DNA of 64,000 nucleotides from Progne subis subis. Its lineage: Eukaryota; Chordata; Aves; Passeriformes; Hirundinidae. A program made the position numbers and the translations under genes. Below the pieces are notes generated by a model that worked only from the letters and a program-made list of their open reading frames with translations, did no database searches and was not told the DNA's origin. The DNA lies in NCBI GenBank assembly GCA_022316685.1, contig JAKJHU010000062.1, positions 3,450,764-3,514,763 on the forward strand, read 5' to 3'. Of this stretch, positions 1-12,012 are shown piece after piece. Every line of letters begins with the position of its first letter. The stretch's first letter is position 1.

Positions 1-463
1 CTCAGGTCACTGTTGAGTCTACTGGAGCTGGCATGGGCTCCTCAGTCAAACGCTGTTTTGGCTCAAAGCAGCCTTCCAGGCTCCTCTCCGTCACCAAAAA
101 GCGTCAGAGGAGGTCACAAGGCTATCTGCTGTTTTGGTTTTCTTTGTCTTTTGCAGGGAACTGTGAAAGCCTGCGCTCTCCACAATATTCCACATTTCAC
201 TTTAACACTTTACAGGCTATCAGGTGTCTCCAGCTGCCCGTGCCAGACTCCTCACCACTCCCACCAGGGACAGAGGCCTGGTATGTACAGCCCTCCCCAC
301 CCCGTTACAGACTTCAGAAGACGAGGGCTGTTAATCTAGCACTCTCATTACCTAATTAGTGGTAGAAAAAGTGAAAGTAAACAGGGATGTGAGTGACTTG
401 CACCTGAACGCGTTGTGCACTGAGCAGCAGCCCTCCTCCAGCCCCAAAGAAGCAGTAAAGTAC
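1..463 (-). other. CACNA1C: Intron downstream of exon 13 (partial)
   Basis: This intron begins at the donor GTACTT at 463 on the minus strand and runs out of the window. The next exon should encode the IIS4-S5 linker and IIS5; none is visible here. Open frames on either strand in this stretch show no recognisable protein similarity. Confidence 0.8.
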
Positions 464-689
464 CTGGTGATTTTAAATATCCTGAGGAGCCTGACACATC
501 TCAGAACTGAAATGCCCAGGGGTGACATGATCTTTGTCTCCACCAGGATGGTTTCCAGGATGCCTCCGCACACAATGAAACAGTCAAAGCGGTTGAAGAG
601 GGACACAAAGTAGGCCTGGAGACCGAGGCTGTACATCTTCAGCAGCATCTCTGCCGTGAAAAGAGCTAGCAGCACCTTATTGGCAGTGT
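464..689 (-). CDS. CACNA1C: CACNA1C exon 13: domain II S2 to S4 voltage sensor
   Basis: This 226-bp exon (AC + 74 codons + AG) encodes IIS2 ([14 protein letters not shown]), the S2-S3 region ([13 protein letters not shown]), IIS3 and the IIS4 voltage sensor ([16 protein letters not shown]). Positive residues recur about every third position in S4, as expected for a gating helix. The acceptor is ...CCATGAG at 691-690 behind a CT-rich tract, and the donor is CACCAG|GTACTT at 464/463. The first two bases complete the Asp codon begun by exon 12. One conservative difference from mammals is seen: DCFIV where mammals have DCFVV. The peptide [13 protein letters not shown] separates CACNA1C from CACNA1D, which has a shorter, different S3-S4 segment. 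Confidence 0.98.
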
Positions 690-1494
690 CTCATGGAAAG
701 CAAAAAGAAACAGAGAAAGGAAACTTAGTCAAAAGAGCATCACAACCAATCGTTGGCCCATTGCATCTAAGAAGCGTTTTAAGGATCAGTCTTAAAAGTG
801 AACTTCGTACAAGCTCGGGTCAAAGAATGAACTTGGAAAGCACGGGCATCTCATCACAGAAATGTTTTACAGTAAGAGGGTTACAGCAATTCTGGTGTCC
901 TGCACATACAGCTGCAATGTATTATTACACAACCTCCAGTGGCAGGGACACGCCTCCCTGTGCACAACCTGCCTTCACACCCGTCAGCTGCAGAGGAGAG
1001 TGGGAATAGAAGAGCTGCTGCGCTACCTACTGTTGCTTAATTAAGCCTTTTCAGCTGCTCTCACCTCCAGAGAGAATTCAGCTGTTCCGCAGACAGAAGA
1101 ACTTTACAAATCACTCTTCATCACCTCCCTAATAATTAGAATTTATGGCAAGCGCCATTTCAGGGGAAACCTAAGACAATGTGGGGCTCCCAGTATTTAT
1201 CCATAAATTGGGAATCCAGCTGCTGCAAATATAAATTTGGCATAAGCTCCTGGTTTCACTTACACCCAATGGAACACTGCTTTGTGTGGAAAGGAGGTAT
1301 TTACATTTTTCCTGTAACTTCTCCCACCGCAGGCAGATAAGTTTATTGTATTATTTAGGACCCTCCACGGACACAGGACTGCTTGGAGCCGTGTACACTC
1401 CTTTTACCTCGTGTGGTTCAATGCATCAGCTCTTCCCTCAGCCCCCATTTTTTGACACCGACCATAATGAACAGAGCCAGCAGCTCCTCCTCAC
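690..1494 (-). other. CACNA1C: Intron between exons 12 and 13 (805 bp)
   Basis: It is bounded by donor GTGAGG (1494-1489) and acceptor CCATGAG (691-690). No further exon or repeat was recognised. The stretch 1030-1260 is AT-rich with several TAATTA-type homeodomain-like words (TTAATTAAG, TAATAATTAG), which is too generic to call a regulatory element. Confidence 0.85.
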
Positions 1495-1655
1495 CTTGGA
1501 CCTCCGTGAGCCAGTCTGGCTGGTTGTAGTGCTCAGAGGCGATGGTCAGGGTGTTGAGGAACACGAGGAAGATCACCAGCCAGTAGAAAACATTGGACTT
1601 GACAGCAGCACGGCACTTCCTCCTGCAGAATCGATTCCATCGGCGCCAGTAGCGA
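1495..1655 (-). CDS. CACNA1C: CACNA1C exon 12: end of I-II linker and domain II S1
   Basis: This 161-bp exon (T + 53 codons + G) encodes the basic end of the I-II linker ([20 protein letters not shown]) followed by the IIS1 membrane helix ([20 protein letters not shown]) and [13 protein letters not shown]. The acceptor is TTTTTCAAG with a long pyrimidine tract (1656-1690); the donor is CCAAG|GTGAGG. The first base T completes an AGT Ser codon started by the 27-bp microexon, and the last G starts the Asp completed in exon 13. QPDWLTEVQ has Asp where mammals have Asn. A + strand open frame over this region (1286-1660) is an antisense shadow. Confidence 0.98.
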
Positions 1656-3548
1656 CTTGAAAAATCGAAGAAGGGAAAGTTCTTTTCAGAGAGGGATCTT
1701 TAGGCTACTGCAGCTCTCTGTCAAGGGAAACTCTAGTCTTGATTTATTGTTCAAGAATTGCAGGGAGTAATTCAAGTTCACCCTGAGAAACACTCTCTCA
1801 TCTGAGTCGACACTTGTGAACATCCTTCCTATAGCTACAGGAATAAAGTTTGTCCTAAACCAGTTTGCAAGAGCTTCAAGCAATATCTTAATTTGAGTAA
1901 CACATCCACACCCCAAGAAATTTTTTTAGCTCTGTTGCCACAAAAAACAAATTTTCTCCTCGCACTTGATGCTTGTGGCCTGAAAACAGCACCTTGCCCA
2001 GCCTCAGGATAGTCTATCACATGGAGCTGAAGGAGAGTTGAGGTCAAATAAAATCCAAAGAACACTTCCAGCATTCAGCAACATTCAGGGATAACCCCAA
2101 TACAAGGGCTAGTTCTGAAAACAATCCCCAGATTTAGGGGACTTAAGCACCTCACCTTCATGCCTGGAACTAAGGGTACCATTTGCTAATCAAGAGAGTT
2201 TTTAAAGTTTGCCTTCCATGAACACGTCCCCTTGTGTCACTGATTTCTCCGGGTAATTACTAACCACAGAAGATATTTAAAGCTAATTACACACCTCCTA
2301 CTCTTCAGAATTTAACTTGCATAGCAACCAGTTTCCAGGCAACACTTGCCACTGTATAATACATCTAATAGTTTTATATAGATACTACATACATATGTGT
2401 GTGTGTCTGAAGTGACACGCACATACACAGTGCTGCAGGAGAAAGAACTTTTCTTGGCTACTCTTGTCCTGTGTATAATTTTCAGGGGCAAACTACAGCT
2501 ATGCCTGAGACCAGGGTTCTCATCTACAGGAACTAAAGCCAGTTTAAACACAACGTGAACAAGAATTTTGCTACAACGTTTTAAGAGGTGTTCAAATCTA
2601 GGGTGCTTCACCTGTGCAATTCATAAAAGTACCCAGTCTGTCACAAATACATTGTGTGTTTTGCAGCGGATTTGGGACCAGAAATAATCTTCCTGACTTC
2701 CAAAGTGGGCGCCACACTTAGACATTAATGTTGTCATTAAACTCTTTGCAGCCTCACTTGTTTTTGTGCGCACTTGTGCACAGATGTGCATGCACATGAC
2801 AATGTATGGTGTTTTCTGTGATTACATCTATGCTCTCTATGTGGGGATGTCACATATGTGCTTCCCAAATTGACATTACTCTTTGCTCCTCAGGTAAGCA
2901 GAAGTACTCAGTTACGCACTTTCTCCAGTTATTCTGAAAATTGATTTAGTGTTTCATAAAACTGACTTTGAATTCAGGGTTATGGAGGCAGCTGAGCTCC
3001 TACCGAAGGTGTGGAAATAGACCTTAAGGAGCTCCACTGAGATCAGTCAGCCTCTCCAGTGAAAACCCAGAAATAGCCATCTTGGGACTGCTTCACTTTT
3101 CCAGAAGCTCCAAGTCAGGAAAAAACCAAACACCACCAGAGAAGCTCCCCATGTCCCAGGGAGAATGGGACAATTTCACAAACAAGATGCCAGCTTCATC
3201 AGCTGAAATCTTTACAAGCCAGCAAAGCAGAGAAGTTCAACAAAGAGAGCCTTGAACTGACAGGGTTGATGTAGATGGATGCAGTATAATCGTGTGGTTG
3301 AACTGGCTTTTTATTTCTGATTTTATATTTTATGGTTTGAGACACACAGGTAGCACAGATAGGTACTTCAGTAGTCAGTACTCTCCGTGCCTTATTTCAG
3401 TGTGAAACTAAGAAGTTTATGACTAAAATCTGACAGATTTAGCAGGATCTCCTAGTCGCCAGTGCATCCCAGTGATGCTGGTGTAAATTATTTCAGAAAA
3501 GAACAAAAATGGTAAAAAGGAGGAAAAGCAAAAGTCAGTTTTACTTAC
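1656..3548 (-). other. CACNA1C: Intron between microexon 11 and exon 12 (1.9 kb)
   Basis: The donor is GTAAGT (3548-3543) and the acceptor TTTCAAG (1657-1656). It holds a short GT run near 2396-2406 and a palindromic TGCATGCA at 2787-2794, about 755 nt downstream of the microexon in transcription order, which provides a UGCAUG in the transcript. No other exon or repeat was recognised. Confidence 0.85.
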
Positions 3549-3575
3549 CTAAATTTTGATTTTGAGATCCGATGC
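3549..3575 (-). CDS. CACNA1C: CACNA1C 27-bp microexon (exon 11) in the I-II linker
   Basis: This very short exon was found by searching the minus strand for the piece missing between GARLA and RYWRRW. It reads G CAT CGG ATC TCA AAA TCA AAA TTT AG, giving HRISKSKF and the first two bases of a Ser codon. The acceptor is TTCTTTTCTTTCAG (3576 upward) and the donor is a consensus GTAAGT (3548 downward). Length is 27 bp, so skipping keeps the frame and would delete nine basic, serine-containing residues of the I-II linker (the junction would read GC|T = Ala, then RYW). It is far too short for ORF-based gene finders. The peptide equals the mammalian Cav1.2 sequence at this point. Confidence 0.96.
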   Translation of the reverse strand, partial: ASDLKIKI

Positions 3576-6500
3576 CTGAAAGAAAAGAATTGCCATTAGA
3601 GTCTCTGAAGCTGTCCCACACCTCCCAAGCTTTTGTGAAAATAGCAATAGAAAGAAACAAAGTTAAGCTCAATGCTTTTTTTAATCCATGTTGTTTTCCT
3701 CTTGCATCTGTTGTCAGTCAATGGGCACTGGGCATGGCTAGAATTCCCCAATAACCAAATCTTGTGTTTTGGTGGGACTCATGAAGCAGAAGTCATGCCA
3801 TGGTGGGATAGGTGGTAACCTATCGATACCAGTGAACTCTAAAACTGCTACCAAATTTATTACTCAAGTATGACTATTTTTTTCTATTTTTAGTCACTAT
3901 TTTTTTTCCTTATATTTATTTATTAAATATGTATGACTTTATACAGACAGACTTGTTGCTTTCCCATATCACCTGTCACTTCAGGATCTATAAGCACATA
4001 ATGAAATAATAATGGTGAAAATAATGCTTTTTTTTTTTCCTGGTAATTGAAGGAAAAACAGTGCATGACAAATATTTTCAAACTTAGATAGTAACACTTA
4101 TTTGTCTTGGTTTTCTATGTAAATTGGGTTTGCATTCAAATGGGTCTGTACAATAATAGATTCTGTTGTTATCAACGAAATTTTGAAAATTAAGCATTCC
4201 TGAAAATTTGGCCATGTTCCCACTACATATGTGTTTAAATATCTAATTCCATGCATTTGGATTTATTCACCTAAATAGTCTCATTAATCTTTTATGAGAA
4301 GTCACAGGCAAAGCTAGAAACAGGCCCCAGTTCCTAAAGCACTACCTTGCCCTGCTTGACACGTGTCCTGTAAGGCCTTTGAACACTTTGGCTGTCTTTT
4401 GGTAAATCCATAATGGTGCTCAGAGAGAAATAAATGAAATAAATGGTGTGAGTCAGAGGTGACTTAGGAAGATGCAAAATCTCCCACCAATAGCAGCAGA
4501 AAGGAGAATCTGGGGAATGACTAGGATAAAAGTATTTCTCCTGCATTCCTTCAGGTTCCCTCTGCAATGGAAAGTGAGTCATTGTTGACAGCAGTCAGCA
4601 GAGGTCTTATTGCACTGCCCTAAAATTGGATTTGCTGTTAGCAGAGAGGGGAGAATGTAACTCTCCAAGCATCTAACACTTCTGACTGTGGCAGCCTTAA
4701 CAATGGTCCTGTCCCTGCTCGAGGACATCGGCGACTGACAAGTAATCAGTGGAAGGTCAGGCTCCTCATGTGGAAGAGGTTTTAGTCAGGGGGAACTTTT
4801 CACCAGCAGATGGGCTGAGCCAAAAAAAAAAAAAGAAAAAAGACTTTCCACCAAATAGCCAAATACCTCATCCCTGCTGCATCACAGGCAGCTTGTCTAG
4901 GCCACACACTGGGCAGCAGTGAGGTTACAGACGCGTGCAAGACTCTTGAGAAGGAAGAAATAGCGCACCGGCAGGGCAGAATGCTAAATTATGCCGCAGA
5001 GACAAAGCAAGCTCTAACAAGGATGCCAAGTGAAGCACCTACAAAACACATCCTTAATGTTAAAGCTATTCCTGCCTCTCACTGAGAATTCTGGCTCGAT
5101 AATCGCTACCTACGAACGGTAATGGAGCAGATTTACAGGCAACAGGAAAGAAAAGACGGGAAGCGAAAAGATGTAAAAGATCACAACGCAGCAGAAAGCT
5201 GAGCACTGGAAAGGAGGTGGTGAGGATTTTGATAGGAATAGTTTGGCAGGGATAGAGGAGAGTGTGAGAGCAAGGGAGAGAGGTGGAAAGGGAAGGACAA
5301 GGAATGTGAAATCCTCTGGTGACCTCCCTGGTTAATGGTTTTCCAGTGAGGCAGCGCTGAAATCTTTCATTTATTTAAGCAAAAGAGATGCAGCAGGTGT
5401 AGTACTCATCATGCATGTGATAATTATATCTTTGGAGCATTATGAGCAGCAGCCAAGTGCATTCAGTGCTCCCACAGGTTACCTACAGCCTTCATCCCCC
5501 TCCCTCCACCTTGCCTTACTGCTGTGGCAGAAGGCTTTATCACATGTGGGTGTGCTATATATATAGAACAGGACAAGGAAGGAGGATTAGATTTATATTT
5601 AGAGGTAGAATCAGAGAGCAAAATGGAATTTTGGAAATAAACTGTGTAAAAAAACGTTTCTGGAAACATTATGCACGAATCTGAAACACGTTTTTCAAAT
5701 GACTCTTATGATTAATTTTTTTTTTTTTTTTCCCCCCAGAACTTGGGTTACCAATGTCAAATAAAAAAATGTTTTTATGGCATCACTAGGGGCTGTCAAA
5801 TAGCCTGGAAATAGGGCCTTGCCACAGTGTCTGTGATACTCCAAGCTGGCACTTTATGGGTGCAGAGTGGACCAGATTCTCTGCTGAGTTTGCACATGGA
5901 TCTGTTGCATCTCTGGTGTCCTGGGAGGTTTATGTCGTTGGGAGAAAGAGGGTGGCTCCAATTGTGTCCAACAATTAGAATTGTGTCCAACTCTGGAATG
6001 TCTTGAGAAACTCTTGTTTAAAATTATGGTACAGGAGCCTAATGAAAACCACTTCAGATCACTACTGAGTGCTTTTATCACAGGAACCATGTAACTCAGC
6101 TTGTCTTTTAGAAAGACAAGCACAAAAATCAGATCTCTACTGTTTGACTAGCTGTCTTTGAAATTCTCTAGAACTCCTCCAACCTTACATAGCTATGTAC
6201 AACACACAGATAAGACGGTGAGATTTGAAGGTTTTTATCAACATAAACTCTGAATAATCAGCATAACTCAAATGTCATGAGATATCCCACATTCTGAGAG
6301 ATAACGTCTTCATTTCCCTGTTCCTGGTGGACACCAGAGAAGGCGCTTGTGAAGGATGTGACAGTTTTGTGTGGCAGGGATTGAGGGCTCTGTGGAATTG
6401 CACACACAGCAGACAGCTCTGGAAAAATCGTGTAGGTCACCCAGCATGACACAAAGGCCACACTGCAGCTGTTTTCTGGGTGTGGACATTATCAAACGCG

Positions 6501-9329
6501 ACCATTATTTAGCTTTCTGATCACAGCTGCTTTTATAGTGTATGATCCCAACTTCGAGGCAACCATGTCTTCATAAGGACTCCCAAAAGCCTTTGGATAT
6601 CAGCAAAAGCTGTCAGAAATACAGCAACACAGGGATGGACTTTACTGTGCTTCTAGGTTATGTACAACTTTAGAGAACACCCAAAGAGCTTCACTGGCCG
6701 TATCTTACAGATTTTAGCTCTGTGAGAAGGCAGCCCTGGTGTGACGTGGATTCTGTTTTGGTGCAATGTGGTGCATTCCTGCAGTTACTGGTAAGGTGGC
6801 ACACTAAAAAGCTATAGAATACCCTTAAGAAAATTGGATCTGTCTAGCATAAAATTGAGTTGGTTTGCTATTCAACAGGCTTCCCTTATAGGCTGGGAAA
6901 AGAGGCCAGCACTTAAGCATTCAGTAAATAATCTTGCTCTCCCTGTGGTAAGTCACAGGAAAGACCTGTCACAGGATCTGAGGCAGGAAGAAAATTCCTC
7001 TTCCATAAGGGCATGTCACTGTCCTTTAGACACACACCTAGAGCTGACTGTGAATATTAAAAGCACCTTGCTCATAGTAAGCTGGAGAGCAGCATCTGAG
7101 ACTGACACATAAGGGCTGATCCTGGGAGTTTTCCTGCTGAAGTCAGCAGTGGTTTTTTCAGAGATTTTGGCAGACTTTTCTTCATGATGTGATGGGAGCT
7201 TTGGTTCCATCGCATCACAAGGAGCCCATCTTCTCATGAGGGGAAAACCAGGGGAAACTACAGCAAACCTGCAAGAAAACTTTTACCTTTACCACTGGCT
7301 CCTATGCTGAAGGACTGCACAGGAATTAACTTCAGTGCCAGAGAAGGACCAAGAGAGAAATTCAGCTGCCAGGGAAACCTTCCATTGCTCATAACATTTT
7401 CAGGACACACTGTTATCAGCTGAAAAACCAGTGTAGGTTGTTCATTTTGGTTTATCCTGCTTTATTGTTTGAACTGTCTTTGGTGGAAAAGCAATTGAAT
7501 TGTCCCCCATATGTATAGGAATCCTGGCCAAGGCGAAAATGCCAAGTGTGTTATTGTTTCAGTGAAAGCAGATAATTTTAAACTCTCTTTCCCTTTGAGC
7601 TCAAGTGCTTCACTTTTCTACTGAGGCTCTATGAAGCATTAGTTTCCACAAAGGTCTTTTTTTTTTTTTTTTTTTTTGGCTAATGCATATGTATAAAAGC
7701 AAGCTCTATTGTGGCACTCCAGATCTGTATGGTTGTATTAGAAAATTAACATTCTGCTTGTATTGGAAGATTATATGTGCTGACACCCTGCAGAGAACAG
7801 ATTACTCCTGATAATGAGCAATAGCCTGTCCTCAGGAATCGGAGTCCTGCACCTGCAATAACCCCAGAGGCTCAGGGAAAATACTGGCTATTGGGAAGCC
7901 CTGGGTGTAAGAATATCCTGTAAACAGAGCCCCACTCCTCCTGGGTCTGGGTTTGTCCCACTGGTGCCTGCTGCAGAGGAAACGTGTTCCTTTGTACCCT
8001 GAGGCAACAGGTCAGGAAAGCTGTGACACATCAAAGCAGGATAAGGTCGCCTTCCAAATGCTGTCCTTGAGGATAAAAGCTGTTGTGCTCCTACTGCAGG
8101 GCAGATGTCAGCCCAGTACAAGGCAACACCATGACAGGAATAATATCCTGTGGAAGTTGTGGGATGCTTTTCAATGTCCTGTGGAAGCCTGAAAAGCCAT
8201 TTTCAAGTTCAGATGCCTGATAAAGTGGATAGCCTTAGGAAGTGAACTGTGCTGTGCCACAGCACTCCTGTTGCCGGCAGAATCACACCAGAAACCGTTA
8301 TGAATTCATTTTGTTTTGTTTTAGTTCTAAAAAAAATTGGTTTTACACACCAAGTCAAGAGAGATCAGATGTTAGGTTCCTCCTGAAACTCCTGCTGCCT
8401 TGAAGGCTGGCATTACTCCAGACAGGACAGTTGACAGAGGCAGTTTCTATGGTATGGATACTAGAGAAATAAAAGCGTCTTTGAGACAATTTATCAGTAG
8501 ACAACAGTTTGTGTTTGAGAGGTACTCTCCTGAGCTCACATAGCATACGTCTCTGTGGGGCTGAGAAAGGCTGTCAGGGAAGATCTCCTTCTCCAAAAGG
8601 CACATTTGAGCCTGGCTTCTCAAGCAGATCTTTCTGTCAGTCACAGACCCAGCCTTCCAAAAACTCTACAGATTTTAAAAGAACAGAAAGAATGGTGAGC
8701 AATTCTAAGTTGCCTTCAATGAAAAAGCTTTTTCTTTCAGTCTCCTGGGCATATTTTCCCTTTTATCACGGGTGCATTTTGATGGCAAGCTCAGCCTGTA
8801 GCTGTACTGGTGGTGCTGGGGTGGTTAAACGCCCTAGGCAGCCTGATGTCAATAAAGAAATAAATATATTGCCTTTGACTTGAAAGCCCCATGCTGCTTC
8901 AGTCATGTCTGGTTGCAGCTTGCCCAGAGCAGCCTCTGCCCTCTGGGAAAGAGTGTTTTTAGCAAAGCAATGGGGACTCATGGCCACGGGATGCTGGTAA
9001 AAATATTGAGATTCATCTGCAATAGATGAAACTCAATCACTGAACAAAAATCTTGGCTAACCATTCCAACTGCAAAAACAGAGAGACAAAAGTCCTGGCC
9101 TAATCTTCAACTAGAGCACATCAGGATGGCATGACTATAATTATTAATGCTAGTACTCAAAAACTAGCACTTGCTGAGAAACTTTTTTGAAAAGCTCAAC
9201 TGGCTTCCCACATGAATTTTCACTGTTCTCAAACACTGGGCCAAATTCTGATTCTTAGTCAGGTTTCAATAAAAGAGAAAACTCATTCAAATAGATCCTT
9301 TATGTTCCAGAAGGAATATTTACCTAATT

Positions 9330-9348
9330 GGGGGGGGTGGGGTGGGGG
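9330..9348 (+). repeat. G-rich tract, potential G-quadruplex
   Basis: The + strand reads G8 T G4 T G5, enough guanine runs for a four-tract quadruplex with single-base loops. It is on the template strand of CACNA1C within the intron between exons 10 and 11. No further function is implied. Confidence 0.7.
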
Positions 9349-10373
9349 TTGAATGAGGACTCAGTAAAAAGAAGAGTACTTAATACTTCTTGAAACAATG
9401 GCACTGGTTTATCTGTCTGCCTAAGTGTGTGAAAGCAACTAGAAAGGATTCTAAGCCTGAGAATCAGAGGCAGGTCTGAATTGCCCCATAACTAAGAAAT
9501 TCGCAGATTCACAAGCTTGAAGCAAACATTTCACAAAAGCAGGCAGCATTGGCAAAGTTTGTGTCTCACCCCAGAATTTCATATTCAATGATGCAGCCAT
9601 TCATTTTCATGGAGGAAGGAGCCTATCCATCTCTTAGAGATGAAAAGCAATCTGAGGGAGGCCTTGGGGATCTCAGCTGTCCTTGGGTAAGGACTAAACA
9701 AACCCTTCTCAATAACAGACTTCAATTTGCCTACTATACATCACCCTTTTCCAGATGAAGTGAAAAGTGGCAAGGCAACTGTTTATCTCTCTGAATCTTA
9801 CATGTCCTGCTCTGCTGAACCTTTGCGTCCTGTTTTAACATTTACAGCACGAGAAGAAGAAATGAAGCTCTGTTTTGCTGTAATTTTCCTATGTCTTTTC
9901 CCCTAAAATATATTGGACTTAGCCATCCCTTCTCCTACTGCCAAATCAGGGTACTGCCATTCTCCCGTGAGCACGCTGGGCTATTTTAAGTAAACTCCAT
10001 TCTAAGTCATGATTACATTTAGAGTTGGGTTTAACTTCAGCCCTCCTGGCCACATTCCAGCCAAGATAATTGTGTTCTGGTTGCCAAAATTCCCAATGCA
10101 GTTTCAGTGCAAAGCAAGTTATCCCTCACACAACCCCTTAAACACTTGTGCCTGTTGTTTTTAAACACCTGTCACATTTTACCCTGAAGGTGGCTGAACT
10201 CTAATGCTGTGAAAACAATCCCTGCATTTACAGTTCATAAAGTGCTTTGGGATCCTTTGGGATGAAGAACATTAAATGAATGCAAGCTGTAATATTAAAA
10301 ATACATGAAACCTTAGAGGAACTGCTGCCATCCTTTTCGGAGCTGTGTGCACACCTACGAGGGACTTTACTAC

Positions 10374-10617
10374 TCTGACATATTCTGGGGAAGCAACACA
10401 GCAAAGCACAGCCAGTCCAGGAGGTGCCTGCAAAGCAATGATGACAACTTTCTGACACAGGCAGTGGAGGTTCCCTCCAGGAATGGTGTGCTGCTCAACC
10501 TCACACTAACAAACAGGAAAGGCCTTGTTGGAGATGTGAGGGTTGGGGTCAGCTTTGGCTGTGGATCAGGTGAGCCAGGGTGCTCCCTTCCAACCTGCCC
10601 CATTCTGTGATTATGTG
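10374..10617 (+). mobile_element. CR1 LINE remnant: ORF2 endonuclease piece joined to the CR1 3' end
   Basis: A + strand frame reads DIFWGSNTAKHSQSRR, then NDDNFLTQAVEVPSR, NGVLLNLTLTNRKGLVGDV and RVGVSFGCG, which resembles the C-terminal part of the CR1 ORF2 endonuclease (typical CR1 words: DICW.SNTAGHKQSRRF, DDNFLTQ, LTN.EGLVGDV, GCSDHE). At about 10563-10585 this coding match ends and the sequence becomes the CR1 3' terminus: CCCTTCCAACCTGCCCCATTCTGTGATTATGTGA, with the diagnostic ATTCTRTGA-type end. Reverse transcriptase and most of the 3' part are missing, so this is an internally deleted copy. The frame is still open over about 65 codons. It lies antisense to CACNA1C. Confidence 0.8.
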
Positions 10618-11921
10618 AACCACAGCTGCAGGAGAAAGATGGTTCTCCAAAGTGGATCCAGCTGATCCTTCCTGTACTGTGCCAAGAGCACGAGCAGCTT
10701 GGGGGATGCCAAAGAAAGGGCTACAACTGCCCCAGTGCTGTGAACACATCTAGCCTGGTTCCTGCAGGAAAGGGCTCATAATCTAAACTAAAAGGCTCAG
10801 CAGATCCCCAACAACAGGCAGAGAGTGATCACAAATAATTTCTCCTGGGGCTTGTAAGTCACTGACTGACTCTTGAAGGACTTCTCTTGCCTATACTTGC
10901 TCTCTGTGAAGCTAAAAAAAATACACCACATATTATGGCATGTCATAACTGCTATCTCACATGTTCTTGAGCATCTCCACTAATTACAATGGTATAATTT
11001 CAAGGAGGCAAGAATCCCTCCTAATTGTCGTATTTCTTTGTCACTACAGTACTCTGTTCAGCATTTGGGTGTAATTCAGCCTGCAGGATGGGAGCTACCC
11101 TCAATGTATTTCTATTACAAGACACTGTAAAGTGTACAAGAATCTTGAGAAAAATTAAAATAGACCAGTCATTTTCAATCTTCAGTCTACATATACTGGT
11201 TTTGAAAGTCTATCACCAATGAGGGATTTTAAAATAAGAATGCTTCTATCTACCGGTTCCTCTTTTAGATATCATGCAAAACCAGCTCTGCTTATCCTGG
11301 GCACTCTGTTCCTTATTTACATCTGTGTAAAATGAGTGGTTCTTCACTAATGTCCAGTGTGGAGGGGCTTGACAGCTGGCCTGCCAGCAAAACGGAGTTA
11401 GCAGAAGAAACAACAGTTGATGGTTTCTGAGTGTATCCACAGCAAGGAAGAAGACAAGGCCATCAGCATGGAAAGTGATTTAAAAAGATACAGGAAGGAT
11501 TTTTGTAGTTAGACTACGCGCATAAGTTTACGTGTAGACGTGCCTTATTAACTCTTTTGCAAAATTTTGCCAGTTATATTGACGTTAATTGCTTTGCACC
11601 CATGAATATAAGTTATTGTGATGTAGTCAATGACTTAAGATCACACTTTGCTAAGAGTATATAAACTGGAGAACACAGAGAATAAAGGAGGAGATGCCGC
11701 TGTTATCCTGACTCTGTGTGTGTGTGTGCATATGTCACCTCCAACCTGGCAGTGACAGTCCAGAGCGAGCTTACGTCGCAATTAAGACAAGAACCCGGAT
11801 CAAGAGATCTTCTTGGGCCTCTCCTTTCACCACCTGTGGGTTTTGTTCACCTTGAGAAGCCCGACACGTGCCCTGGCTTTGCCCCCAGCCCCGTGCCCGT
11901 GATCCGTGTGCGGGTACTCAC

Positions 11922-12012
11922 GCCAGCCTGGCGCCGCAGTTCTCCCCTTCCATATCCGCTCCGGGGACGTTGTCGGTGTTCACGGACTCGGTCTCGCTGG
12001 TGGGCATGCTCA
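11922..12012 (-). CDS. CACNA1C: CACNA1C exon 10: I-II linker
   Basis: This 91-bp exon (TG + 29 codons + GC) encodes [19 protein letters not shown] followed by [10 protein letters not shown], part of the cytoplasmic I-II linker after the beta-subunit site. The acceptor is CTCTTGCAG behind a strong C/T tract (12013-12050); the donor is GGC|GTGAGT. The initial TG completes Met when spliced to exon 9 (A|TG) and Val when spliced to exon 9* (G|TG), as in mammals. The final GC completes Ala with the microexon. The SETESVNT segment is conserved and the stretch after it (DNVPGAD) differs slightly from mammals. The exon is CpG-rich compared with surrounding intron. Confidence 0.97.

Larger units (their letters stand above)
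3576..11921 (-). other. CACNA1C: Intron between exon 10 and microexon 11 (8.3 kb)
   Basis: The donor is GTGAGT (11921-11916). Contents recognised: a CR1 LINE remnant at 10374-10617, a G-rich quadruplex-type run at 9330-9348, T runs near 5716-5731 and 7658-7678, an A-rich run near 4820-4841, and a short GT repeat near 11716-11728. The stretch 4925-5165 keeps more CpG and fewer simple repeats than its surroundings but no function can be read from it. No additional exon was recognised. Confidence 0.8.

Noticed and set aside
1286..1660. 124-codon + strand open frame over exon 12
   Set aside because: It is the antisense of the CACNA1C exon; the minus strand gives a perfect channel peptide with matching splice sites.
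5710..5740. Strong pyrimidine tract followed by CAG on the + strand, resembling a 3' splice site
   Set aside because: No open, conserved exon follows it and no + strand gene was recognised; the T run is most likely a simple repeat. The same holds for 36527-36551.
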